Origin: Umezawaea beigongshangensis
GTDB lineage: Bacteria; Actinomycetota; Actinomycetes; Mycobacteriales; Pseudonocardiaceae
NCBI RefSeq assembly: GCF_016464305.1
Contig: NZ_JAEIOJ010000006.1
Location: forward strand, 1-64,000
Direction of reading: 5' to 3'
DNA length: 64,000 nt
This document shows positions 1 to 8,012 of this stretch, piece by piece. The translations under genes were made by a program, and so were the position numbers. Position 1 is the stretch's first letter; the number at the start of each line of letters is the position of its first letter. The notes beneath the pieces are model-generated. The model was given only the letters and a program-made list of their open reading frames with translations. It had not been told where the DNA came from and ran no database searches.

Positions 1-74
1 ACCCGGAAGTTAAGCCCTCCTGCGCCGATGGTACTGCACTCGTGAGGGTGTGGGAGAGTAGGTCACCGCCGGAC
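1..74 (+). rRNA. rrf: 5S ribosomal RNA, 3' part
   Basis: The window opens inside a 5S rRNA. The stretch with cccggaagttaagcc near the start and gccgatggtactgc after it matches the conserved 5S loop regions, and the segment ends in gggagagtaggtcaccgcc, the usual 3' closing strand. About 75 of roughly 117 nt are present, so the 5' part and the rest of the rrn operon lie to the left. A strong terminator follows directly. The exact 3' end is estimated to within a few bases. Confidence 0.93.
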
Positions 75-81
75 AATCATT

Positions 82-126
82 CCCTCTGGGGGACTCCATT
101 CGTGGAGTCCCCCAGAGGGCTTTTTT
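82..126 (+). terminator. Rho-independent terminator of the rRNA operon
   Basis: A 17-bp perfect stem (82-98 with 103-119) closed by a TTCG tetraloop is followed by C and six T residues (121-126). It is the most classical intrinsic terminator in the window and sits just after the 5S rRNA. Confidence 0.95.
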
Positions 127-143
127 GCGTTCTATGAACTACC

Positions 144-1727
144 GTGCCTCCCATGCACCACGAGTCCGCTGATCCACGTGCAGCCCGTCGTTCCGGTGGA
201 GTCGGTGACACCCCGGTGTCCGCAGACCTGGCGTCCAGCCCGTTCCGGGTCGACCGCGACCGGGTCGCCAGCTCGCCGTTCTTCTCCCGCCTCGCCGGCG
301 TCACCCAGGTCGTCAGCTCCACCGGTTCCGGTCTGCTCGTGCACAACCGGCTCACGCACAGCTTGAAGGTGGCCCAGGCGGCGCGTGCCATCGCCGAGCG
401 GCTCTGCGCCCGTGCCGAACTCGCCGGTCTGCTGGAGAAGCTCGGTGGGCTGGAGCCGGACGTCGTGGAGGCGGCGTCGCTCGCCCACGACCTCGGGCAC
501 CCGCCGTTCGGGCACCTGGGCGAGCAGGTCCTCGACCGCATCGCCCGGCACCGCTTCGGGCTCGTCGACGGCTTCGAGGGCAACGCGCAGTCCTACCGGA
601 TCGTCACGACCACCGACGTGCGCGGTCCCGCGTCGCTCGGTCTGGACCTGACGGTCGCGGTGCGGGCCGCGATGCTGAAGTACCCGTGGACCCGGCTGTC
701 CACCCCGGACCCGCACCCGCGGACGCTGTCCGTCCCGCCGCGCGGCGCGGCGGAGCCCATCGACGCTCCCGGCACGGGGTCGGCGAAGTTCTCCGCCTAC
801 GTCACCGAGCTGGACGACGTCCTGCACGCCCGCGCGCCCTTCACCGGGCGGGTCGAGTCGTGGCAGCAGACCGTCGAGGCGTCGGTGATGGACACGGCCG
901 ACGACATCGCCTACGCGATCCACGACCTGGAGGACTTCCACCGCGTCGGCGTGCTCCAGCACGCTGCCGTGGCCGCCGAGCTGGGCACCTGGCAGCGGCA
1001 GGCGACGGAGCTGGCCGGGACGTCGGAGGCGGACCTGCTGGCGCAGCAGCGCAAGCCGGGCCGGTCGCTGGAGCTGTTGCGGCGTCGCCTGCACGCGAAG
1101 GACTCCTGGGCGGTGGACGACGACGCGTTCGCCGCGGCCGTGGCGAAGGTCGGGGCGGACCTCGTGGACGGGCTGCTCGCCGTGCCGTTCGACGGGTCGG
1201 TGGAGGCGGAGCAGACCGTCGCCTGGTTCACCTCCCGCTGGACCAGGCGGCTGGTGGACGCGGTGGGGGTGACGGAGGAGCCGACGACGCGCTCCGGGCA
1301 CGTGCTGCTGGCGACCCGGCAGTGGCACGAGGTGCAGGTGCTGAAGTTCGTGCACCGCCGCTTCGTGCTGCTGCGTCCCGATCTCGCCCTGCACCAGCGC
1401 GGTCAGGCCAGGTTGCTCAGCGCGCTGGTCGAGGCGCTCGAACAGTGGGTCACCGACCGGCACGAGGCCGATCGGCTGCCCCGTCGGCTGCACGACCTCG
1501 TGGAGCTGGCCGAGTCGGAGTACGGCGGGCTCGCCAGGACCGACCCGGAGGTGCTCGTGGGTGCGACGGGGGAGGTGCCGACCGGCCCGGACGCGGTGCG
1601 CGGGCTCGCGCGGGGACGTGCGGTGGTCGACTTCGTCTCGTCCCTGACCGACAACCAGGCCGCCGCGCTGCTCGACGCGCTCTCCGGCCGCACGGGACAG
1701 CTCTGGACGGACGCCTTCGTGCTCTGA
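144..1727 (+). CDS. HD-domain deoxyguanosinetriphosphate triphosphohydrolase-like protein
   Basis: 527 aa. It belongs to the dGTPase/HD phosphohydrolase family, whose characterised members cleave dNTPs to deoxynucleoside and triphosphate. The metal-site pattern is visible: NRLTHS at about residue 68, HDLGHPPFGH at 115-124, FEGNAQ soon after, and DTADDIAYAIHDLEDF in the middle. Length is normal for the actinobacterial long form. The start is uncertain between GTG 144 and ATG 153; neither has a strong ribosome binding site. It stands alone behind the rRNA operon terminator, so it must have its own weak promoter or low read-through. Family assignment is firm; true substrate is inferred. Confidence 0.9.
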   Translation: MPPMHHESADPRAARRSGGVGDTPVSADLASSPFRVDRDRVASSPFFSRLAGVTQVVSSTGSGLLVHNRLTHSLKVAQAARAIAERLCARAELAGLLEKLGGLEPDVVEAASLAHDLGHPPFGHLGEQVLDRIARHRFGLVDGFEGNAQSYRIVTTTDVRGPASLGLDLTVAVRAAMLKYPWTRLSTPDPHPRTLSVPPRGAAEPIDAPGTGSAKFSAYVTELDDVLHARAPFTGRVESWQQTVEASVMDTADDIAYAIHDLEDFHRVGVLQHAAVAAELGTWQRQATELAGTSEADLLAQQRKPGRSLELLRRRLHAKDSWAVDDDAFAAAVAKVGADLVDGLLAVPFDGSVEAEQTVAWFTSRWTRRLVDAVGVTEEPTTRSGHVLLATRQWHEVQVLKFVHRRFVLLRPDLALHQRGQARLLSALVEALEQWVTDRHEADRLPRRLHDLVELAESEYGGLARTDPEVLVGATGEVPTGPDAVRGLARGRAVVDFVSSLTDNQAAALLDALSGRTGQLWTDAFVL

Positions 1728-2213
1728 CCGAGCGGGGGGGAGCGGGTGCGCGCGGACGGTGCTGGGAGAACCTCCGCGCGCTGCGCCGTCCGCCCCGTCT
1801 CCGCCGCCGGGGCCACGATCCGAGCCCTGGTTCCGCCCGGTGCGGTGACCGGTCCGGCCGTGCGCCCGGCCGTGCGGGGCGTCGTGGAACCGGCGGTCGA
1901 GACGATCACCGCGACGACGCCGAGCGACCGCGCCCCGTCGACCGTCCACACGGGACGAAGCGGTGGCGGTGCGCGAGCGAACGGCACGGCGTGAGCCGGT
2001 CCGGCGGGACCGGAGCGGCTCGTGGGGACGGGTGTTCTCGCGGGCCCCTCCGGCGCGGGGAGTTCTGTGAACTGTGATGGCGTCCGGAGTCTGGGAACTG
2101 GGCCGAAAGGCTGCTGACGGTGCTCGACCGGTGACCATACGTTGACGCGGCGGCCGGAGACATCCAGCCGCTGGTCGCGTGAGTCGGGGCACGCCGATAC
2201 GGGGGAGACGCCT
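1728..2213. other. Intergenic region without a convincing gene
   Basis: The 486 nt between the HD hydrolase and the secreted protease hold only short open frames in several phases, none with a recognisable protein. An 82-codon frame (1746-1994) is arginine/alanine/proline rich without any domain. A weak 8-bp inverted repeat with a long loop (1752-1759 with 1786-1793) is the only secondary-structure candidate for the 3' end of the upstream gene. The promoter of the protease should lie in the less GC-rich stretch around 2060-2150, but I cannot point to clear -35/-10 boxes. Confidence 0.4.
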
Positions 2214-5012
2214 GTGCGCTCACCAGTCCGAAGAGCTCGTTCCAGATCTCTGACCGCTGCCGGGGCGGCGATCCTCGTGGCACTGCTCGGTGCCACCGCA
2301 CCCGCGGCCGCCGATCCGCCCGGGGCGAACGAGGGGGTCAGCGACCGCACCGCGGCGCAGATCGCGGCGCTCCAGCGGATCAAGACCTCGACGTCCGGCG
2401 CCGAGGCGAAGGTGGACGCCTCGCTGGTCGTGGAGCGCCGCTTGCGCTCCGACCGGCGGGCCCGGTCGACGCTGCCGGCGGTCACCACCGGTGTGAAGGT
2501 GCTCGACCAGGACACCGTGCTGGTCGACGTGCGCGCGCACGAGGTCACCGACGGTCTGCTCGCCGCGATCACGAGGGCGAAGGGCGCCGTCCGCTCGGTG
2601 TCCGCCGAGGGCGTCACCGTGCGCGCGCAGGTTCCGCTGTCGGCGCTCACGACGCTGGCCGCGCAGAGCGACGTGAAGCGCGTCGAGGCCGCGTCCGACG
2701 CCCAGACCCAGCACGTGCCCGCGCAGAACGGCACGGCGGAGCGCGCACCGTCCAAGGAGGACACCGACCGCGAGGTCGAGGCACGGACGCGGCAGGCGCG
2801 GGACGTCGTGGCGCAGGCGGTGCGGACCGCGGAGAGCGACCGCGCGCACGCCGCCGACACCGCGCGCCAGCAGTTCCGCGTGACCGGCACGGGCGTGAAG
2901 CTGTGCGCGCTGTCCGACGGCGTCGACTCGCTCGCGGTGTCGCAGGCCTCCGGTGAGCTGCCCGCCGTCGACGTGCTGGCCGGGCAGGAGGGCGAGGGCG
3001 ACGAGGGCACGGCGATGCTGGAGATCCTGCACGACCTCGCCCCCAACGCGGAGCTGGGTTTCGCCACCGCGTTCAACGGTGACGCGAGCTTCGCGGACAA
3101 CATCCGCGCGCTGCGCTTCAGCCTCGGGTGCGACGTGATCGTCGACGACGTCCTGTACTACAACGAGTCCCCGTTCCAGGACGGTCCCATCGCCCGCTCC
3201 GTGGACGCGGTCGCCGCCGACGGCGCGGTGTACTTCTCCTCGGCGGGCAACCAGGGCAACGTGGTCGACGGCACCGCCGCGCACTGGGAGGGCCAGTGGT
3301 CGGACTCCGGCGCGGCCCTGGGCAAGTTCGCGGGCACGGCCCACGACTTCGACCCCGACCCGGCGCGCGTGCAGGCGGTCAACCCGCTGACGGCGAGCGC
3401 GTCCGCCGCGCCGGTGACGCTGTTCTGGGCCGATCCGCTGGGCCGGTCGACCAACGACTACGACCTGTACGCCACGGATTCGGCCGGCAACGTGGTCGCG
3501 TTCAGCCAGGGCGTCCAGAACGGCACGCAGGACCCGTACGAGCGGCTCACCACCACCGCTGGCGGCCAGCGGATCTCGATCGTGAAGTTCCGCGGTGAGG
3601 GCCGGTACCTCGACCTGACGACCTACCGGGGTCGCTTCACCGACACCGCCGACGGGCTCGGGAAGTTCGTCACGCCCGGCGTGACCCGCGGTCACTCGGC
3701 GGCCAACGGCGCGATCAGCGTCGCCGCGGCACCGGCCGCCACGGCGTTCCCGCGCTCGCTGGAGCCCGGTGACCCGGCCAACCCGGTCGGCCCGTACCCC
3801 GGCACGTTCAGCGCGGCCACGGAGCTGGAGAGGTTCAGCTCCGACGGTCCGCGACGCACGTTCTTCGCGCCCGACGGCAGCCCGCGCGAGGAGGTCAGGC
3901 AGAAGCCCGACATCACCGCAGCCGACGGCGTGCAGACCAGCGTGCCCGGCTTCAACCCGTTCTACGGCACGTCGGCCGCCGCGCCGAACGCCGCCGCCAT
4001 CGCCGGGCTGATCCTGTCCGGCAATCCCGGACTGAGCCCGGCCGAGGTGCGCGAGGCGCTCACCTCGACCGCCGTGGACGTCGTCGCCCCCGGCGTCGAC
4101 AACCGCTCCGGCGCGGGTGTCGTGCTGGCCGACCGGGTGCTGTCCCACACGGGCGCCAGCCCGCAGCCGCTGCCGAAGGCCGGTGCGCCGACGCTGCGCA
4201 ACGACTCCGACGGCAGCCCGTACCTCAAGCCCGGCACCACGGCGACGCTGACCGTGCCGGTGACCAACACCGGTGACGGGGCGTCCACGTCCACGAGCCT
4301 CGTGCTCAGCACGCCGGCTCCTGGCGTGACGATCGCGCCGCGCGCCAAGTCCTACGGCACGATCGACGTGGGTCAGACCGCGGTGAACACGTTCAAGATC
4401 GCCGTTCCGGCCGCGGCGGCGCTCGGCCTGCCCGTGCGGATCGACGCGCGGCTGACGTTCGCCGGGTCGCTGTCGCCGACGAGCACGCGGTTCTCGCTGG
4501 TGGTGGGGCGGCCGTCCACCGAGGTGACGAGCTTCGCCTACGCGGGTGCGCCGGTGCCGATCCCGGACAACAGCTCGCTGGGCGCGACCGTCACCATCCC
4601 GGTCAGCGGTGTCGGCCAGGCGTCGAGCCTGGCGCTGTCGATCGACGGCACCCGGTGCAGCAGCACGGCGGGTTCCACGACGGTCGGGCTCGCGCACAGC
4701 TACGTCGGCGACCTGGTGGGCAAGCTCACCTCGCCGTCGGGCGCCAGCGTCGTGCTGTTCCAGCGCAACGGCGGCAGCGGCAAGAACATGTGCCAGACGG
4801 TGTTCACCGACTCCGCCAGCGCGTCGTTCTCGTCGGTCACCGGGGCGAACGCGCCGTTCACCGGCTCGTTCCGGCCCACGGGGGCGCCGCTGAGCACGCT
4901 GCTGAGCGAGCCGGTCGACGGCGACTGGACGTTCTCGGCGGTGGACGTCGCCACCGGTGACGCGGGCTTCGTCCGCTCGGTGTCGCTGCACACCACGGGC
5001 TACGCCGCCTGA
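2214..5012 (+). CDS. Secreted subtilase-fold serine protease (S8/S53-like, Glu-Asp-Ser type) with P-domain
   Basis: 932 aa from GTG 2214, chosen because a gggggag site precedes it and a signal peptide starts there (basic RSPVRRARSR, then a hydrophobic stretch ending ATAPAAA). The catalytic domain has Asp in ALSDGVD at about residue 235, Glu in DEGTAML at about 264 where classical subtilases have the His of HGT, the oxyanion region FSSAGNQG, and nucleophile Ser in GTSAAAPN at about 587. A Glu at the His position is what S53-like (sedolisin-related) subtilases use. A CARDB-like beta domain follows at about 680-770, then a C-terminal proprotein-convertase P-domain (DGDWTFSAVD near the end). Probably an exported protease or peptidase; substrate unknown. 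A strong terminator follows. Confidence 0.88.
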   Translation: MRSPVRRARSRSLTAAGAAILVALLGATAPAAADPPGANEGVSDRTAAQIAALQRIKTSTSGAEAKVDASLVVERRLRSDRRARSTLPAVTTGVKVLDQDTVLVDVRAHEVTDGLLAAITRAKGAVRSVSAEGVTVRAQVPLSALTTLAAQSDVKRVEAASDAQTQHVPAQNGTAERAPSKEDTDREVEARTRQARDVVAQAVRTAESDRAHAADTARQQFRVTGTGVKLCALSDGVDSLAVSQASGELPAVDVLAGQEGEGDEGTAMLEILHDLAPNAELGFATAFNGDASFADNIRALRFSLGCDVIVDDVLYYNESPFQDGPIARSVDAVAADGAVYFSSAGNQGNVVDGTAAHWEGQWSDSGAALGKFAGTAHDFDPDPARVQAVNPLTASASAAPVTLFWADPLGRSTNDYDLYATDSAGNVVAFSQGVQNGTQDPYERLTTTAGGQRISIVKFRGEGRYLDLTTYRGRFTDTADGLGKFVTPGVTRGHSAANGAISVAAAPAATAFPRSLEPGDPANPVGPYPGTFSAATELERFSSDGPRRTFFAPDGSPREEVRQKPDITAADGVQTSVPGFNPFYGTSAAAPNAAAIAGLILSGNPGLSPAEVREALTSTAVDVVAPGVDNRSGAGVVLADRVLSHTGASPQPLPKAGAPTLRNDSDGSPYLKPGTTATLTVPVTNTGDGASTSTSLVLSTPAPGVTIAPRAKSYGTIDVGQTAVNTFKIAVPAAAALGLPVRIDARLTFAGSLSPTSTRFSLVVGRPSTEVTSFAYAGAPVPIPDNSSLGATVTIPVSGVGQASSLALSIDGTRCSSTAGSTTVGLAHSYVGDLVGKLTSPSGASVVLFQRNGGSGKNMCQTVFTDSASASFSSVTGANAPFTGSFRPTGAPLSTLLSEPVDGDWTFSAVDVATGDAGFVRSVSLHTTGYAA

Positions 5013-5027
5013 CGCGGTCACGCACGG

Positions 5028-5068
5028 GAGGAGCCCGCCGGGACCTTCTCGGTCCCGGCGGGCTCCTC
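5028..5068. terminator. Bidirectional terminator between convergent genes
   Basis: An 18-bp perfect inverted repeat (5028-5045 with 5051-5068) with a 5-nt loop lies between the protease stop (5012) and the stop of the minus-strand regulator (5092). It lacks a T-run, as is common in high-GC actinobacteria, and can serve both strands. Confidence 0.85.
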
Positions 5069-5091
5069 GTCGGTCTCCGTGCGACCGGGTC

Positions 5092-6069
5092 CTACTCGGG
5101 CCACTCCCAGCGGACGCCGAACACGCCGGGGCCGAAGCCCAGCGCCACGGCGTGCACGCCGTGCGCACCGTCCAGGGCCAGGTTCCTGCGGCGGGACGGC
5201 GCGTCGTCGCCGGCGGGCACGCTGAACTGCTGGCAGCGGGCGGGCAGGTTCGACTCGTCGAAGCGCACCTCGATCACGTACTCCCGCACCGGCAGCCGGA
5301 ACTTGCGGGCGAAGGAGTTGCTGCCGGGCATGTGGTTCGGGCCCCGGTGGATCAGCTGGTACTCCATGATGACGGTCTCACCGCGCGTCAGCGGGCGGTC
5401 GAACATCATCTCCGCCACCATGATGTTGGCCTCGTCGTCGCGCACGACGCGGCCGGGGTGGCAGTTGCGCAGGTTGCCCAGGTCCGGCAGGTGGTCGGCG
5501 TCCTCGTTCTCGAAGACCAGCGCCCACCGGTCGGGCCCGTCCTGCTCGGCGCGCAGGATCTGCCGCACCCACACCGAGCGCTGACCGCCGTTGGCGGCGA
5601 TCTCGACGCGGTCGTGCTGGCTGATGCGGCCCAGTTTGACGTCGGAGGTGGTGTCGATCTGCGCGAGCAGACCGGCGACGCGCTCGCGCCGCGCCCACAG
5701 CGCGTCGATCGGCATCATCGTCGTCGGACGGCAGCGCCTGCCTCGCGGCCGGGGAGGACCGAGCAGCGCGGACAGTCCCGACTGGGGCACGCCGAGCACG
5801 GTCTCCAGGTGGCGCAGCGCCTCCAGCGACTCGGGGCGTTCCGGGCGTCGGCGGCCGGACTGCCAGTAGCTCAGCGTCGCGACGCTGATCGTGACTCCAC
5901 GCAGCGCCAACCGGTGCTGGATCCGGTCGAGGCTGAGCCGACTTGCCTTGATCGCCGCTCGCAGGGCCTCCGGGAAGGGCCCGGTGGTCAGGAGCTGGGT
6001 GAGGCTGCCGTGGCCCGTTGAATCGACTTCTTCGACGGACAAGTTCGGTCGACCGGCAGCGTTCGTCAT
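5092..6069 (-). CDS. HTH (XRE-like) transcriptional regulator of the large actinobacterial type
   Basis: 325 aa. Residues about 35-75 form a helix-turn-helix of the Xre/Cro type (AALRAAIKAS... then ATLSYWQSGRRRPERPESL), with ALRHLETVLG after it. The rest, about 120-325, is a beta-rich domain of unknown ligand that accompanies this HTH in actinomycetes. It is monocistronic and read towards the protease, separated by a shared terminator; upstream it is divergent from the VLRF1 gene. Target genes cannot be inferred from the window. The start ATG at 6069 has a ggggagtcacc segment before it. Confidence 0.8.
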   Translation of the reverse strand: MTNAAGRPNLSVEEVDSTGHGSLTQLLTTGPFPEALRAAIKASRLSLDRIQHRLALRGVTISVATLSYWQSGRRRPERPESLEALRHLETVLGVPQSGLSALLGPPRPRGRRCRPTTMMPIDALWARRERVAGLLAQIDTTSDVKLGRISQHDRVEIAANGGQRSVWVRQILRAEQDGPDRWALVFENEDADHLPDLGNLRNCHPGRVVRDDEANIMVAEMMFDRPLTRGETVIMEYQLIHRGPNHMPGSNSFARKFRLPVREYVIEVRFDESNLPARCQQFSVPAGDDAPSRRRNLALDGAHGVHAVALGFGPGVFGVRWEWPE

Positions 6070-6378
6070 GGTGACTCCCCGCTGTCATTGGATCACGCCC
6101 CAGTGACCATACCGGCCGTTGTGGAGATCTGGACAGGCCGGGTGGAGTCACTGGTTAACCCGTTCGGGTCAAGAGTTCAATCGTGCTTCACGAATCTGTC
6201 AAGTGATGGGCGGTGTCCCTTCATCCACTCTGAACCGGCCGGTAACAACGCGCAACGAGACGAGGGACGCACTCGCCGTGACGACGCGGGGGTCCTACTG
6301 TGTTCGGATGACCGCCGCAGGGGAAGTGGTGCAGCGCGCACGGGCGTCGTGCGGACCGGCGAACTCGCAGGTGGGTCC
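6070..6378. other. Divergent promoter region between the HTH regulator and the VLRF1 gene
   Basis: The 309 nt carry no gene. On the minus strand a TTGACA hexamer at 6202-6197 lies 17 nt from TGAACT (6179-6174), a poor but possible sigma70-type pair reading towards the regulator. On the plus strand no clear boxes are seen. AT content is higher around 6160-6215 than in the surroundings, as expected for a promoter. Confidence 0.35.
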
Positions 6379-7035
6379 GTGAGTCGCGTGCGGGCCGTCT
6401 CCGGCGGGGGACGGGCCGTGGAGGTGGAGCCGGAACGGCTGGCCGGGTGGTTCGGCCGGTTCACGGAGCGTCACGGCGGTGTCCGCGACACGGTGACGAC
6501 CGGTGGTGTGCTCGTCGTCACAGGTTGCGACGGCGCGACCGCCACGACGGTGACCGACCTGCCCGACGCCCGTGCCGACGGGCTCGCCGTGGACGCGCTC
6601 GTGCAGCGCGCGCTGGCGCCGCGGCGCATCGGCCTGCTGCTGGTGCGCCTCGGCGGGCACAGCATCGGCGTCGCCGCGGACGGGGTGGTCGAGGTGTCGA
6701 CCACCGACAGCAGGCAGGTGCACGGCCGCAACAAGGCCGGGGGCTGGTCCCAGCAGCGCTTCGCGCGCCGCCGGGAGGGGCAGGCCAGGGTGGCGCTCCA
6801 GGCCGCGGCCGCCGACGCCGTCCGGGTGCTGCTGCCGCGGGTGCGGGAGCTGGACGAGGTGGTCCTCGGCGGTGACCGTCAGGCGCTGGACGTGCTGCGC
6901 GAGGACCGCAGGCTCGCGCCCGTGTTCGCCAGGGCGTCGCAGCGGGTGCTGGACGTCGCCGAACCGCGCAGGGCGGTGCTGGACGAGGCGGCGCTGCGGG
7001 CGCGAGCCGTGGAGATCGTCGTCCGCGAGACCTGA
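6379..7035 (+). CDS. acVLRF1-type peptidyl-tRNA hydrolase / release factor
   Basis: About 218 aa from GTG 6379; GTG 6388 and GTG 6418 are also possible. The central part (about residues 45-150) is an eRF1-domain-2-like fold of the VLRF1 family (Vms1/ANKZF1-like release factors). It carries the signature NKAGGWSQQRFARRREGQ at about 115-132, where the GGWSQQ loop with the catalytic Gln enters the peptidyl transferase centre. Members are thought to free nascent chains from stalled ribosomes or peptidyl-tRNA by hydrolysis. The gene is alone, divergent from the HTH regulator and convergent with the SDR gene. Family call is from the motif; activity is inferred. Confidence 0.8.
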   Translation: MSRVRAVSGGGRAVEVEPERLAGWFGRFTERHGGVRDTVTTGGVLVVTGCDGATATTVTDLPDARADGLAVDALVQRALAPRRIGLLLVRLGGHSIGVAADGVVEVSTTDSRQVHGRNKAGGWSQQRFARRREGQARVALQAAAADAVRVLLPRVRELDEVVLGGDRQALDVLREDRRLAPVFARASQRVLDVAEPRRAVLDEAALRARAVEIVVRET

Positions 7036-7062
7036 GGTCGTGCTCCACGTGCCGGGCGCGAC

Positions 7063-7836
7063 CTACCCGGCGGTGCCGGTGGCCAGGAGGCCGCCGTCGA
7101 CCCGGACGGTCTCGCCGGTGATCCACGCCGCCGCGTCGGAGGCCAGGAACGCCACCAGCGCCGCCACGTCCTCCGGCGTGCCCAGGCGCTTCATCGGGTA
7201 CTGGCTCGCCGCCTCCTCCTCGCGCCCGGTGTAGAGGGCCTCGGCGAACTTCGTCTTGACCACGGCGGGAGCGACGGCGTTGACCCTGACCTTCGGGCCC
7301 AGCTGCCACGCCAGCTCCTCGGTGAGCCGGATCAGCGCGGCCTTGCTGGCCCCGTAGACCCCGATCACGCCGCTGGAGCGCAGACCGGCGATCGAGGCGA
7401 TGTTGACGATCGCGCCGCCGTGCTCGGCCATCCACGCCTTCCAGGCGAGCTGGACGAAGCCCAGCGTCCCGACCACGTTGACGTCGAAGATCTTGCGCAC
7501 GGCGTCGAGGTCGGCGTCGGGCAGGAAGCCGAACACCGGGTTGATGCCGGTGTTGTTGATCAGCACGTCGAGGCTGCCGAACTCCTCGACGGTGCGGCGC
7601 ACCGCCTCCTCGCGCGCGGCGCCGTCCCCGGCGTTGCCGGGCACGGCCAGCACCCGCGCCCGGTCGACGCCGGTGTCCGCGGCGAGCTGCTCGGCAGCCG
7701 CGGTCACGGACTCGGGCTTGCGGGAGGTGATGGTGACGGACGCGCCGCGGGTGAGCAGTTCGCGGGCGATGCCGTAGCCGATGCCGCGGCTGGCTCCGGT
7801 GATCAGCGCCGACCGGCCGGTGAAGTCCTGGGTCAT
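7063..7836 (-). CDS. Short-chain dehydrogenase/reductase (FabG-like)
   Basis: 257 aa from ATG 7836. Classical SDR: the nucleotide loop TGASRGIG near residue 13, NNTG in the central strand, the active-site Ser in IVNIASIAG, the YGASK catalytic Tyr/Lys, and the C-terminal ITGETVRVDGG motif that assigns it to the FabG/3-oxoacyl reductase-like group. Cofactor is probably NAD(P)H; the substrate cannot be told. A TetR-type palindrome lies 18 nt upstream of its start, so it is probably repressed by a TetR-family protein encoded elsewhere. Convergent with the VLRF1 gene, 27 nt apart. Confidence 0.87.
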   Translation of the reverse strand: MTQDFTGRSALITGASRGIGYGIARELLTRGASVTITSRKPESVTAAAEQLAADTGVDRARVLAVPGNAGDGAAREEAVRRTVEEFGSLDVLINNTGINPVFGFLPDADLDAVRKIFDVNVVGTLGFVQLAWKAWMAEHGGAIVNIASIAGLRSSGVIGVYGASKAALIRLTEELAWQLGPKVRVNAVAPAVVKTKFAEALYTGREEEAASQYPMKRLGTPEDVAALVAFLASDAAAWITGETVRVDGGLLATGTAG

Positions 7837-7853
7837 GCCCGCATCAAAGCATC

Positions 7854-7865
7854 CCGACCGGTCGG
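7854..7865. promoter_or_regulatory. TetR-type operator upstream of the SDR gene
   Basis: CCGACCGGTCGG is a perfect 12-bp palindrome placed 18 nt before the SDR start codon; the flanks (atc before, tat after) extend the likeness to the common TetR-family operator ACCGACCGGTCGGT with one mismatch. A near-identical palindrome occurs at 24681-24696 before an LLM oxidoreductase. No TetR gene is in the window. Confidence 0.55.
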
Positions 7866-8012
7866 TATCCAGTGCGGGGAAATCCGTTCGCCCCTCTCCC
7901 GTAGACTGGGGGAGTGATCGTGCTCCTGGAGTGAGTCGTGCCCCGCGCCCGTCGCCCTGCGACCGGTCGCGCGCCGCGTCCACGACCACAACCTCGTCTA
8001 CGGAGTCATCTC

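Noticed and set aside
1746-1994. 82-codon plus-strand frame after the HD hydrolase
   Set aside because: Low-complexity, no ribosome site of quality, no recognisable family, and similar frames exist in other phases.
7938-8012. N-terminal extension of the ABC-F protein from GTG 7938
   Set aside because: It has a fair ribosome site but encodes only basic residues, and the family normally starts at the ITATDLELRAG segment; a leader peptide in the same frame cannot be excluded.
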